A DNA stretch of 64,000 nucleotides from Rhodanobacter sp. MP7CTX1 (GTDB lineage: Bacteria > Pseudomonadota > Gammaproteobacteria > Xanthomonadales > Rhodanobacteraceae). The stretch lies in NCBI RefSeq assembly GCF_014205795.1, contig NZ_JACHCN010000019.1:1-64000 (forward strand). Reading direction: 5' to 3'. Within the stretch, counting starts at the first letter, position 1. Each line of letters opens with the position of its first letter. This document shows positions 17,650 to 26,646 of this stretch, in pieces. The notes under the pieces were generated by a model. That model made no database searches and was not told the origin of the DNA. It worked only from the letters and a program-made list of their open reading frames with translations. The position numbers were made by a program, and so were the translations under genes.

Positions 17650-18113
17650 GCGGAGCAGGCCAGATCAAATCGGGCTGGACAGGATCGAACTGGCCGCTGC
17701 TGGCACTGCCATGGCTGCTGTTGCTGGCGTTCGGATTTGTTGCCGCAGGTCTGCGCTTTCGCCTGATCGAATCCACCGCGATAGCGGACCTGTGCGGCAG
17801 TGGCCAATACTCACCCTGGTGCAACACGCGGCAGCTGCTGATACTCGGTTTTCAGCATCATGCCTACGACGTCAGCGTCTACGGTGTCGCCGCCCTCATT
17901 GCGGCGGCGCTGGCGCTGTGGTCGAAGCAAATCTGGATCGCGTGGCTGGCCGCCGTGCTGGGTGTTTTTGCACTGCAGCTGTATTGCTTCGAACCCGGTG
18001 CACTGGCGCTACTCATCGGTTGCCTGCGCCTGCTGCGCCTGCAAACCCTGTCGCACACGCCACCAGGCGAACAGCACCGGCAACGCGAGCAGCAGATTCA
18101 GTCCCAGCCATAA
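17646..18113 (+). CDS. Small integral membrane protein, unknown function
   Basis: This 155-residue protein has about three to four hydrophobic segments (residues ~17-36, ~75-92, ~95-112 and ~115-130) and a polar Gln/Arg-rich tail. Its ATG overlaps the stop of the EEP gene as ATGA, indicating translational coupling. I recognise no family. The last 105 bp overlap the 3' end of the convergent GH17 gene, so its C-terminal ~34 residues are encoded antisense to GH17 codons. Confidence 0.7.
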   Translation: MSGAGQIKSGWTGSNWPLLALPWLLLLAFGFVAAGLRFRLIESTAIADLCGSGQYSPWCNTRQLLILGFQHHAYDVSVYGVAALIAAALALWSKQIWIAWLAAVLGVFALQLYCFEPGALALLIGCLRLLRLQTLSHTPPGEQHRQREQQIQSQP

Positions 18114-19625
18114 CCACGCCACCGGCGTCAGCGCTGACTCCTGCAGCACCACGACGGCCGCCAGCAGCGGCAGGCAGATAGCCATCAAGCGCTCTTCCAG
18201 CCGTGGCATCGATGCGCTTCGCTCGGACAGCAAAGCGACCAGCGCATAGCCCACGCAAGGCAGCTCGAACAGGCCGAGCGGTAGATCCCGGTAGCGCCCG
18301 TCAAACACCAGCAGCAGGCCGTAGTACGTCAGCACAAACAGCCAGGCCATGCGCAGCCATGCGGCCGGCGCAGACAGCTGTTGCGCGACACCGGCCAGCC
18401 GCGCGGCAATCCAGCGCGCCAGCAGCAGCATCGTGACCAGCGCCAGAGCACAGACGCTCAACGACACCGTCCATTCCCACAGATCGCGACCGGCAAACCA
18501 CATCTGCCGGAACTGCCAGGCCAGCGCGCAACCGCTGGCAAAACCCATCAGCGCCAGGGCTGCTATGCCTCGCCCACCTTGCCAACGTCGACGCCAGCAA
18601 CCGATCGGCACGAACAATCCCGCCGCTATCAAGCCCGCGAGCCAGCCAGCCCACCAGCGCGGCTCCTCGGTCACCGGCCCCACCATCGAGAACTTCGGTT
18701 GGGCATACCTGTCGAAGATGCCCCAATAGCCGCCGGCGGTGCCTTCCTGCTCGCGCTTCCACGGCTGATCAAACGCCTCGATCACGTTGTACGGCATCTG
18801 CACCGTCGCGGCGTAACGCAGGAATTCGCGCAGATAGCGTGCCTCGTTCACAAGGGTGGCGTTGGCCGCCTGGCGGGCCCGCCCGGCGCTGGGCCAACCG
18901 GTTTCGCCGATCATCACTTGCTGACCGGGAAACGCCTGCTGCACCTTCGCATAGACATCAGCGACATGCTGCACTGCGCCTTCCGGCGGCACCGGTCTAT
19001 CCTCCCAATACGGCAGGATGTGGATCGTGATGAAGTCCACCGAGGAGGCCAACTCCGGATGGCGCAGCCAGAACTCCCACACGTCGGCGTAGGTCACCGG
19101 CACATTGATCGCCGCGCGCACCTCGTGCAGATAGCCGGCCAATTGCGCCGATGACAATTCACCGCGCAGCAGCACCTCGTTGCCGACGATCACCCCACGC
19201 AATACCTGCGGATACTTGCGCGCGGTGGCAATGCCGAGCTGGATCTGTTCTTCGTTCGACTGGGCGTCGCCTCTCAGCCAGATGCCCATCAGCACTTTCA
19301 TGCCGTAGCGTCCGGCGATTTCCGGAACGGCACTGAGGCCCTGCCCTTGCGAATAGGTCCGCACGCAGTCGAAGCGTTGCGACAACGCACGCAGGTCGCT
19401 ATCGATGCGCTGCGGACTGATGAACGCATTCGGATCGAGCGGAGTCTCGCCGTTGCCGCGAAATGGTGCATACGACACGCAGGCAATCCGCGCCGATGGC
19501 GCATCAGGCAAGGCCACCGGCCGGCCGATCGCCCACCACCAATAGGCCCCGAGCAGCGCCAGCGCCACGAGCAACAGCCATGCCAACCCGTGCCGGCGAT
19601 ACATAGGCGAAGGTGCTGACGGCAT
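18009..19625 (-). CDS. Membrane-bound GH17-family beta-1,3-glucan glycosidase/transglycosylase
   Basis: The protein (538 residues) has one N-terminal membrane segment (about 13-33), a periplasmic GH17 catalytic domain (about 45-320) and seven or so C-terminal membrane segments (330-525). GH17 catalytic glutamates are E150 in VIVGNEVLLRGEL (acid/base) and E241 in MIGETGWPSAGR (nucleophile). Bacterial GH17 membrane proteins are known beta-1,3-glucan transglycosylases that elongate or branch glucans in Pseudomonas and Azotobacter, and related domains occur in cyclic-glucan synthesis. AGGGA is 6 nt before the ATG at 19625. The polytopic C terminus is unlike secreted plant GH17 enzymes and suggests a role at the inner membrane. 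Confidence 0.85.
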   Translation of the reverse strand: MPSAPSPMYRRHGLAWLLLVALALLGAYWWWAIGRPVALPDAPSARIACVSYAPFRGNGETPLDPNAFISPQRIDSDLRALSQRFDCVRTYSQGQGLSAVPEIAGRYGMKVLMGIWLRGDAQSNEEQIQLGIATARKYPQVLRGVIVGNEVLLRGELSSAQLAGYLHEVRAAINVPVTYADVWEFWLRHPELASSVDFITIHILPYWEDRPVPPEGAVQHVADVYAKVQQAFPGQQVMIGETGWPSAGRARQAANATLVNEARYLREFLRYAATVQMPYNVIEAFDQPWKREQEGTAGGYWGIFDRYAQPKFSMVGPVTEEPRWWAGWLAGLIAAGLFVPIGCWRRRWQGGRGIAALALMGFASGCALAWQFRQMWFAGRDLWEWTVSLSVCALALVTMLLLARWIAARLAGVAQQLSAPAAWLRMAWLFVLTYYGLLLVFDGRYRDLPLGLFELPCVGYALVALLSERSASMPRLEERLMAICLPLLAAVVVLQESALTPVAWLWLGLNLLLALPVLFAWWRVRQGLQAQQAQATDE

Positions 19626-19780
19626 ACCGATTCCCTGTGGCTAAAGACTGCTGAAGACGAAGCATGCCAGCTTAACAGGCACCTGCAGGCACGCTCACGA
19701 TCGGCATCGATCGGCCGGCTTGCACCCAGTCGACACGAAACCATGAACTACACTGCGACCAGATCGCCACGGGAGTTTCC

Positions 19781-21826
19781 ATGTTTGCCAACGCCACGCC
19801 ACAGCGCATACCGCTTCTATGCTGGATGTTGGCGGCCGGCTGCTTGCTGGCCACGTCGCTCGCGCAGGCGACCGAGCCCAGCGACGCCCAACGCGCCGCG
19901 TTCAAGCAGGCCTATGCCGCCGCGCAACAAGGCGGCGACGGCTGGCGCAGCCTGGCCGATGGCCTGCACGACTATCCGCTGTATGCGTACCTGACGGCGG
20001 CCGCGCTGGAGCACGACATCCAGCAGACCGACCGGGCCAGCGTGGAGGCGTATCTCAAGCAGTACCCGGACTGGATTCCTGCGACCGACCTGCGCCGCGA
20101 CTTCCTGCTGGAACTGGCGCGCCGCCAGGACTGGAGCAATTTTCTCGCCATGTACCAGCCCGGCCTCGGGGACGCGCTCAGTTGCGACGCCTTGCAGGCG
20201 CGACTGGCACGTGGCGAAACGCTGAATTTCGACAAGGATTTGTCCGCGTTGTGGGACAAGCCGAGCCTGCCCACTGCCTGCGACCCGGTGTTTGACGCAG
20301 CGCATGATCAGGGCCTGCTGACCAGCAACCGTCTGTGGACCCGCATTGATATCGCCGCCGACGCCGGCCAGGGCGGCACCATAAGCAAGCTCGCCGGCTG
20401 GCTGGCTGCGGACGACAGCACCGCTGCGCAGCAACTGGCGCTGGCTTTGCGCGACCCGTCGGCCGCCGTGGTCGCGGCGACAAACTGGCCCGATACCCAG
20501 CGCTCCCGGCAAGCCGTCACGCTGGCGCTCACGCGGCTGGCCCGTCGTCAGTCCGACACCGCTGATACGGCGTGGCAGAATCTGCAATCACGCTTCAACT
20601 TCAGCGTGTTGCAGCGAGGCCAGATACTGCATGCGCTGGCGTTGTTCCATGCCACCGATTTCGACGCGAACGCGCTGGCTCGATTGATCGCGCTGCCGCC
20701 CGCCGCGCAAACCGATGCCAGTCGCGAGTGGCGCGTGCGCGTGGCGCTGGCGGAACAGGATTGGCCGGCCGTGCTGGCCGCGATCGACGCGCTCACCGAG
20801 ACTCAGAAGCAGGACGGCGAGTGGCGTTATTTTCGCGCCCGCGCGCTGGCTGCGCTTGGCCGCAACGCCGAGGCGCAGCAGCAGCTCAGCACGCTGGCCA
20901 CCGAGCCCACGTTCTTCGGCTTCCTCGCCGCCGATCGTCTACAGCAGCCGTATGCGATCTGCCCGCTGCAACTGGCCGACGACCCGCAACGCGAAGAGGC
21001 TCTGCTGAACCAGCCCGGCCTGCTGCGCGCATTCGAACTCTATGCGGTCAATCTGCCCAAGCTGGCCCGCCGTGAATGGACGCAGGCGCTACAGGGTGCC
21101 GATCCGGACACTTTGCGGCTGGCCGCCGATCTGGCGAACAAGCGCGGCTGGTACGACCGCGCCGTATTCACGCTGGCCAGTGGCGACGCGTTGCGGCTGT
21201 ATCAGCTGCGCTTTCCGCTGGCCAGCCAGGATGGTGTGGTGCCGCAGGCCGCACAGTCCGGGATCGAGGCGGCCTGGGCATACGGCATCCTGCGTGCCGA
21301 AAGTGCGTGGATGAGCGACGCCCGCTCCGGCGCCGACGCGCGCGGCCTGATGCAGCTGCTCCCTGGCACGGCTGAACTGGTCGCCAAGCGCAACGGTCTC
21401 AACTGGGGCGGCGGCGATACGCTGTACGACCCGACCGTCAACATCACGCTGGGCACGCGATATCTGGCGCAGATGGCGGAGCGTTATAACGGTGCGCCGT
21501 GGCTGGCCAGCGCGGCGTACAACGCAGGACCGGGCCGCGTCGACCAGTGGCTGGCCGCGCGCGGCACGCTGACACCGGACCTGTTCGTCGCCACCATCCC
21601 GTTCAAGGAAACCCGCGAATACGTCGCCCGGGTGATGGCGTTCAGCGTAATCTACGACTGGCGCCTCAACGGTAAGGCGGTGCCGCTGACCACCCGCCTG
21701 AGCGCGATCGGTCAGCCGTATGGACTGCCAAACGCGATGTCCGTGCACAAGTCGGTCAGTTGCCCGGTCATCGTACCGGTCACTCCGCCGGGCTCGCCCT
21801 CCACCGCGCGCAGTGCTTCACCCTGA
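19781..21826 (+). CDS. slt: Soluble lytic murein transglycosylase (Slt70 type)
   Basis: Slt70 cleaves the MurNAc-GlcNAc bond of peptidoglycan, forming 1,6-anhydroMurNAc in the periplasm. A signal peptide (cleavage near LAQA|TEPS) leads into a long alpha-helical superhelix (residues ~30-470). The C-terminal GH23 catalytic domain has AYGILRAESAWMSDARSG with catalytic E507, then ARGLMQLLPGTA and the SAAYNAGPGRVDQW motif. GGGAG precedes the ATG. The 681-residue length is slightly longer than E. coli Slt. It is divergent from the GH17 gene and followed closely by the NDUFA9-like gene. Confidence 0.93.
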   Translation: MFANATPQRIPLLCWMLAAGCLLATSLAQATEPSDAQRAAFKQAYAAAQQGGDGWRSLADGLHDYPLYAYLTAAALEHDIQQTDRASVEAYLKQYPDWIPATDLRRDFLLELARRQDWSNFLAMYQPGLGDALSCDALQARLARGETLNFDKDLSALWDKPSLPTACDPVFDAAHDQGLLTSNRLWTRIDIAADAGQGGTISKLAGWLAADDSTAAQQLALALRDPSAAVVAATNWPDTQRSRQAVTLALTRLARRQSDTADTAWQNLQSRFNFSVLQRGQILHALALFHATDFDANALARLIALPPAAQTDASREWRVRVALAEQDWPAVLAAIDALTETQKQDGEWRYFRARALAALGRNAEAQQQLSTLATEPTFFGFLAADRLQQPYAICPLQLADDPQREEALLNQPGLLRAFELYAVNLPKLARREWTQALQGADPDTLRLAADLANKRGWYDRAVFTLASGDALRLYQLRFPLASQDGVVPQAAQSGIEAAWAYGILRAESAWMSDARSGADARGLMQLLPGTAELVAKRNGLNWGGGDTLYDPTVNITLGTRYLAQMAERYNGAPWLASAAYNAGPGRVDQWLAARGTLTPDLFVATIPFKETREYVARVMAFSVIYDWRLNGKAVPLTTRLSAIGQPYGLPNAMSVHKSVSCPVIVPVTPPGSPSTARSASP

Positions 21827-21867
21827 TCCAGCTACACCGAATTCGCTTCACGCAAGGATTGACTCGT

Positions 21868-22806
21868 ATGGCCGCACAGCACCTCGTTATTCTCGGCGGC
21901 ACTGGTTTCGTCGGCAGCCATCTCGTACCGCGACTGGCCGCTGACGGCCACCGCATCGTGCTGCTCAGCCGCAACCGCGAGCAACATCGTGAACTCGGCG
22001 TACTGCCGAAAGTGACCGTCCGCAGCGCCGATGTCTACAACGACGACGTGCTGCGCCGCGAGTTCGACGGCGCCGACGCGGTGATCAACCTGATCGGCAT
22101 CCTCAACACGCAAGGCTCGCATACGTTTCAGCGTGCGCATGTGGACTTGACCCGGCGCGTGATTGCGGCCTGTCACGCGAGTGGCGTCAATCGTCTGCAC
22201 CAGATGAGTTCGCTGAAAGCCGGCCAAGGCCTGTCGAACTATCTGAAGACACGCGGCGAGGCGGAGACCCTCGTCAAGGCCTCCGGCCTCGACTGGACGA
22301 TCTACCAGCCCAGTGTGATCTTCGGCGAAGGTGACGGACTCGTAAGCCGCTTCGCCGCGTTGCTGCGGCGCATGCCAGCGCTGCCGCTGGCACGCGCAAA
22401 GTCACGCATGGCGCCCACCTTCGTCGGCGACGTTGCCGAAGCGATCGCGCGCTGCGTCGACAGCCACAAACTCGGCCTGCGAAGCAGCTACGAGCTGTAC
22501 GGTCCCGAGACATTCACGCTCGGCGAGATCGTCCACCAGATCCGCGACACCGCCGGGCTGCGCACCCCGATCATTCCGCTGCACGACAGCCTCGGCCGGC
22601 TGCAGTCACAGGTCGCCGGCCTGCTGCCCGGCAAGCCGTTCTCGTTCGACAACTTCCAGTCATTGCGTACCGACTCCGTCGGCAAGACGGACGGTTACGC
22701 CGCACTCGGCATCGTGCCGCAGCCGTTCACCCCGTGGCTGCCACGCTTGCTCGGTGGGTCGCCATTGCAGCGGCGGCTGGATGAGGCGCGCGCAGCACGA
22801 CGCTGA
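21868..22806 (+). CDS. NDUFA9-like atypical short-chain dehydrogenase
   Basis: This is an extended-type SDR of the complex I NDUFA9 subunit-like subfamily (312 residues). The NAD(P)-binding motif VILGGTGFVGSHL is at residue 7. It also has ADAVINLIGIL and the modified active-site stretch MSSLKAGQGLSNYLKTRGEAE, in which the YxxxK of classical SDRs is shifted to YLKTR. In mitochondria NDUFA9 is a structural NADPH-binding subunit of complex I; the bacterial homologues are poorly characterised. AAGGA lies upstream of the ATG at 21868. It is 41 nt after slt on the same strand. Confidence 0.85.
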   Translation: MAAQHLVILGGTGFVGSHLVPRLAADGHRIVLLSRNREQHRELGVLPKVTVRSADVYNDDVLRREFDGADAVINLIGILNTQGSHTFQRAHVDLTRRVIAACHASGVNRLHQMSSLKAGQGLSNYLKTRGEAETLVKASGLDWTIYQPSVIFGEGDGLVSRFAALLRRMPALPLARAKSRMAPTFVGDVAEAIARCVDSHKLGLRSSYELYGPETFTLGEIVHQIRDTAGLRTPIIPLHDSLGRLQSQVAGLLPGKPFSFDNFQSLRTDSVGKTDGYAALGIVPQPFTPWLPRLLGGSPLQRRLDEARAARR

Positions 22807-22847
22807 TCGCTCGCGTTCCTTCGTACGCCCCCACTCTATGAGACGCC

Positions 22848-22944
22848 GTAGGTTGGGGTGAGCGCAGCGATGCCCAACATGCCCCACCATGGCCAACATG
22901 GACGGCCGTCGTTGCTGGGCATCGCTGCGCTCACCCCAACCTAC
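22848..22944. repeat. Palindromic intergenic repeat, family A, copy 2
   Basis: Arms at 22848-22879 and 22913-22944 are 32 bp with one mismatch. The sequence matches copy 1 (6930-7020), but the two arms are in the opposite order relative to the centre. Confidence 0.9.
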
Positions 22945-22946
22945 CC

Positions 22947-22974
22947 CCGACAAGCCACTCCTACGTGGCAGAAT
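22947..22974 (+). promoter_or_regulatory. Candidate promoter of cca (leaderless)
   Basis: CCGACA (22947-22952), a 16-nt spacer and CAGAAT (22969-22974) lie 7 nt before the cca ATG. No Shine-Dalgarno fits the gap, so the transcript may start at the codon itself. It directly abuts the family A palindrome. Confidence 0.35.
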
Positions 22975-22981
22975 CAACCTT

Positions 22982-24229
22982 ATGCAAACCTATCTCGTCG
23001 GCGGCGCGGTCCGTGACAAATTACTGGGACGGCCGGTGGTCGATCACGATCATGTGGTTGTCGGTGCACGGCCGGAGGATCTGTTGGCGCTGGGGTACAA
23101 GCCGGTGGGCAAGGACTTTCCGGTGTTCCTGCATCCGAAGACCGGCGAGGAATATGCGCTCGCGCGCACCGAGCGCAAGACCGGCCACGGCTATCACGGC
23201 TTCGTGTTTCAGGCCGATGCGACGGTGACGCTGGAGCAGGATCTCGCGCGGCGCGACCTCACCATCAATGCGATCGCCGAAGACGCGCACGGTACGCTGA
23301 CCGATCCCTATGACGGCGTGCGCGATGTCGAAGCGCGCGTGCTGCGCCATGTCTCGCCTGCCTTTATCGAAGATCCGGTGCGCGTACTGCGTGTGGCGCG
23401 TTTCGCAGCACGTTTCGCACCGCTAGGCTTCACGGTTGCCGGGGAAACCATGGCGCTGATGCAGCAGATGGTGCGCGATGGCGAAGTGGATCACCTGGTG
23501 CCCGAACGCGTGTGGGCGGAAACCCGCAAAGCCCTGACCGAAGCGCAGCCATCCGCATTTCTACGCGTGCTGCGCGAATGCGGCGCGCTGGCGGTGCTGT
23601 TTCCCGAAGTGGATGCGTTGTATGGCGTGCCGCAGCGCGCCGAGTTTCACCCGGAGATCGACACCGGCGTGCATCTGGAAATGGTCCTCGACGCGGCGGC
23701 GCGGATTGCGCCAGGCAACGATCTGGTCGGCTTCTGTGCGCTGGTGCACGACCTCGGCAAGGCGCTGACGCCGGCCGACGAACTGCCCCGCCATGTCGGC
23801 CACGAGCATCGAGGCGTGGCTCCGTTGCGCGCGCTGACCGCGCGATTGAAGGTGCCGACGGAACACGCCGCGCTGGCCGAACAGGTGTGCCGCGAGCACC
23901 TGAACGCGCACCGCGCGTTCGAGCTGAAACCAGCCACCGTGCTGAAGCTGCTGAGCTCGCTGGATGCGTTGCGCCGACCTGCGCGGCTGGATGTTTTCCT
24001 CGCCGCCTGCGAGGCCGACAAACGCGGTCGACTGGGCCACGAACAGGACGAATACCCGCAGGCCGCCTACTTGCGCGAAGCACGCGCCGTGTCGGCCGCG
24101 GTCGATGCTGGCGCGTTTATCGAGCAAGGCCTGTCCGGCCCGGCGATCGGCAACGCGATGGAAGCGGCCCGGATCGACGCCATTGCCGCACTGAAAGCTA
24201 CACGTTCGCTAAGCACGCCTATTATATAA
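22982..24229 (+). CDS. cca: Multifunctional CCA tRNA nucleotidyltransferase with HD domain
   Basis: Cca adds or repairs the 3' CCA of tRNAs. The 415-residue protein is close to E. coli Cca in length and order. It begins [15 protein letters not shown] with the class II catalytic DHDH (residues ~21-24) and continues with [32 protein letters not shown] and [12 protein letters not shown]. An HD phosphohydrolase domain ([10 protein letters not shown], near residue 255) supplies the 2',3'-cyclic phosphodiesterase/phosphatase activity. The start is at 22982; the frame extends to 22889 only by reading through the palindromic repeat. Confidence 0.95.
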   Translation: MQTYLVGGAVRDKLLGRPVVDHDHVVVGARPEDLLALGYKPVGKDFPVFLHPKTGEEYALARTERKTGHGYHGFVFQADATVTLEQDLARRDLTINAIAEDAHGTLTDPYDGVRDVEARVLRHVSPAFIEDPVRVLRVARFAARFAPLGFTVAGETMALMQQMVRDGEVDHLVPERVWAETRKALTEAQPSAFLRVLRECGALAVLFPEVDALYGVPQRAEFHPEIDTGVHLEMVLDAAARIAPGNDLVGFCALVHDLGKALTPADELPRHVGHEHRGVAPLRALTARLKVPTEHAALAEQVCREHLNAHRAFELKPATVLKLLSSLDALRRPARLDVFLAACEADKRGRLGHEQDEYPQAAYLREARAVSAAVDAGAFIEQGLSGPAIGNAMEAARIDAIAALKATRSLSTPII

Positions 24230-24275
24230 AGCCCGAATGACTGGCTCCCGGCCTGGGCGCTGATCGATCTCATAC

Positions 24276-26510
24276 ATGCTGGAGTTCCCTGTGCCGCGCG
24301 CATTCGCCCCGATCTCGCCCTTGCGTCAACGTTTTCGCCCGCTGCTGTGGCTGGCCATCACGTTCCTGCTGATCTCCTTCATCACCCGTGTAGCGCTGCT
24401 GGTGATGTCCGGGCACGAGGTATCCCATGGCCCGTTGAACCTGCTGTATGCGTTTGGCGTCGGCCTCGGCTACGACCTGGTCACGTTTATCTATGTGGCG
24501 TGGCCGATGGTGTTGTTCCTGTGGCTGGTACCGGCGCGGCGAGCGCGCGTTTCGGGCCCAGGGCAATGGCTGCTTTATCTGGTCGCCATGGCGCTGTTGT
24601 ACGCGGCCTGCCTCGGTCTGGTGTTCGTGCGGTGGCATGTGGCGCTGCATGAATCGTGGCCGCTGGTCGCCTTGTTCCTGTTTTTCCTGCCTATGCCGGC
24701 GCTCGCGTATTCCGCACGCAATGGCCAGATGGCGATGTATGTGATGGGTCTGGTGCTGCTGTTCGGGCTGCTGTTCATCGCCGCGTGCGAGCTGGTGTTC
24801 TGGAACGAATTCAGTGTGCGCTTCAATTTCATCGCGGTGGACTATCTGGTCTACACGACCGAGGTGATCGGCAATATCCGCGAGTCGTATCCGATTTTCA
24901 CCTGGGTGGCGATGCTGGCAGCGCTGGCGCTGGTGGTGTTCGCATTGAGCCGACGCGGCCTGCGCACGCGCGATAGCGGCAGCCGCCTCTGGCAGCGCGG
25001 CAAGCTGGCGCTGCTGTGGCTGGTGCTGACCGTGGTTTCGCTGTTCGCCGTGAACGGCGGCATGAAGGATCGCACCAGCAACACCTACGTCAACGAGCTG
25101 GCTGGCAATGGTATCTATCAGTTCTTTGCCGCGTTCCGCAGCAGCCACCTCGACTACGCGAAGTTCTACAGGACGATGCCGCAGGACCAGGCATTCCGCA
25201 TCCTGCACGATAACCTGCAGACGCCGGACGCCACCTACATCAGCACCGATCCACATGATCTGACCCGCGCGATCCGCCACGTGGGTCCGGAGAAGCATCT
25301 CAACGTAGTGCTGATCAGCGTCGAGAGTCTGTCCGGTGATTACCTGGGAACCTTCGGCAATACGGAAAACCTCACGCCGTACCTGGATTCGCTGGTCGGC
25401 CAAAGTGTGTTCTTCGACAACCTCTACGCGAATGGCACGCGCACCGTGCGCGGGCTGGAAGCGTTGTCGCTGTCGGTGCCGCCGACTCCGGGTGATTCAC
25501 TGATCCGCGAACACAACAACGAGAATCTTTTTTCGATCGCCGACATCTTCAACGATCGCGGCTACCAGTCGGACTTTGTCTACGGTGGCTACGGCTACTT
25601 CGACAACATGAACTACTTCTTCAGTCATAACGGTTATCGCACGATCGATCGCGGCGATATTCCGAAGGACGCCCCGATCCACAGCCAGAACGTGTGGGGC
25701 GTGTCTGACGAAGATCTGTACACGCTGGCGCTGAAGCAGATGGACGACGCGCATGCCGCCGGCAAGCCGTTCTTCCTGCACATCATGACTACGTCCAATC
25801 ATCGGCCGTACACCTACCCGGCGGGCCGGGTGTCGCAGATTGCACCGTCACGTCCCGGCGCGGTGGCGTACACCGACTGGTCGATCAAGGACTTCATCGC
25901 ACGTGCGCGAGCCAAGTCGTATTTCGATGACACCGTGTTCGTGATCACCGCCGATCACTGCGCTTCCAGCGCGGGCAAGAGCAGCCTGCCGATCAACCAC
26001 TATCACATCCCGCTGTGGATCTATTCACCGAAGAACTTCCCGCCGCAGCGCGTGCACCAGCTGATGGGCCAGCTGGATATCCCGCCGACGCTGCTGGGCA
26101 TGCTCAACTTCAGCTACCGCACACGCTTCTTCGGCCAGGACATCCTGCAACTGTCGGCCGATCGCGAACATGCGTTCCCTGGCACCTACGAAAAACTCGG
26201 CTACCTGCGCGACGATGCGCTCACCGTGCTGGAGCCGCAGCGCAAACTGGAGCAGTTCAAGCCGGACTACAACACTGGCGACGCCACGCCAATCACACCG
26301 GTGAACCAGACGCTGGTCGAAAACGCGGTGGCCTACTACCAGGTGGTGAGCGACCTGTTCAAGCATGGCCAGCTGGCGCACCGGCCGACCGATTCGACGC
26401 CGGTGCAGCCGCTGCCGTTGCCGGCTGCCGCATCTTCGGTACCTTCACCTGCGAGTTCGGCGCCAGCGCCGGCGAGCTCGACTCCCGCATCTGCGAGCAC
26501 CACGCCATAG
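24276..26510 (+). CDS. LTA synthase family membrane sulfatase-fold phosphotransferase
   Basis: The N-terminal ~250 residues carry about five to six membrane helices. An extracytoplasmic alkaline-phosphatase/sulfatase-fold domain (residues ~330-650) follows. Metal and nucleophile motifs fit the LtaS/OpgB family: ISVESLSG (E350), NGTRTVRG (candidate Thr nucleophile near 388-390) and VITADHCA (D560, H561). In Gram-negative bacteria such proteins move phosphoglycerol or phosphoethanolamine onto glycans, OpgB on periplasmic glucans being one example. The last ~45 residues are a Pro/Ala/Ser-rich tail. The ATG at 24276 lacks a Shine-Dalgarno, whereas an in-frame GTG at 24291 has GGAG 6 nt upstream. 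The acceptor is unknown. Confidence 0.85.
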   Translation: MLEFPVPRAFAPISPLRQRFRPLLWLAITFLLISFITRVALLVMSGHEVSHGPLNLLYAFGVGLGYDLVTFIYVAWPMVLFLWLVPARRARVSGPGQWLLYLVAMALLYAACLGLVFVRWHVALHESWPLVALFLFFLPMPALAYSARNGQMAMYVMGLVLLFGLLFIAACELVFWNEFSVRFNFIAVDYLVYTTEVIGNIRESYPIFTWVAMLAALALVVFALSRRGLRTRDSGSRLWQRGKLALLWLVLTVVSLFAVNGGMKDRTSNTYVNELAGNGIYQFFAAFRSSHLDYAKFYRTMPQDQAFRILHDNLQTPDATYISTDPHDLTRAIRHVGPEKHLNVVLISVESLSGDYLGTFGNTENLTPYLDSLVGQSVFFDNLYANGTRTVRGLEALSLSVPPTPGDSLIREHNNENLFSIADIFNDRGYQSDFVYGGYGYFDNMNYFFSHNGYRTIDRGDIPKDAPIHSQNVWGVSDEDLYTLALKQMDDAHAAGKPFFLHIMTTSNHRPYTYPAGRVSQIAPSRPGAVAYTDWSIKDFIARARAKSYFDDTVFVITADHCASSAGKSSLPINHYHIPLWIYSPKNFPPQRVHQLMGQLDIPPTLLGMLNFSYRTRFFGQDILQLSADREHAFPGTYEKLGYLRDDALTVLEPQRKLEQFKPDYNTGDATPITPVNQTLVENAVAYYQVVSDLFKHGQLAHRPTDSTPVQPLPLPAAASSVPSPASSAPAPASSTPASASTTP

Positions 26511-26541
26511 GCGGAGTAGGAACGCATCTTGCGCGGAAGAC

Positions 26542-26614
26542 TGTGGGAGCGACTTCAGTCGCGATAACGCTATCCGGCCCTCTCAAGCCAATCGCGACTG
26601 AAGTCGCTCCCACA
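26542..26614. repeat. Palindromic intergenic repeat, family B, copy 2
   Basis: 24-bp inverted arms (26542-26565 and 26591-26614) enclose 25 nt, the shortest loop of the three family B copies. It lies between two converging genes and could also act as a transcriptional barrier. Confidence 0.9.
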
Positions 26615-26646
26615 ATAAAGCTTTGCGCGGAATTTCAGAGTAGGTT

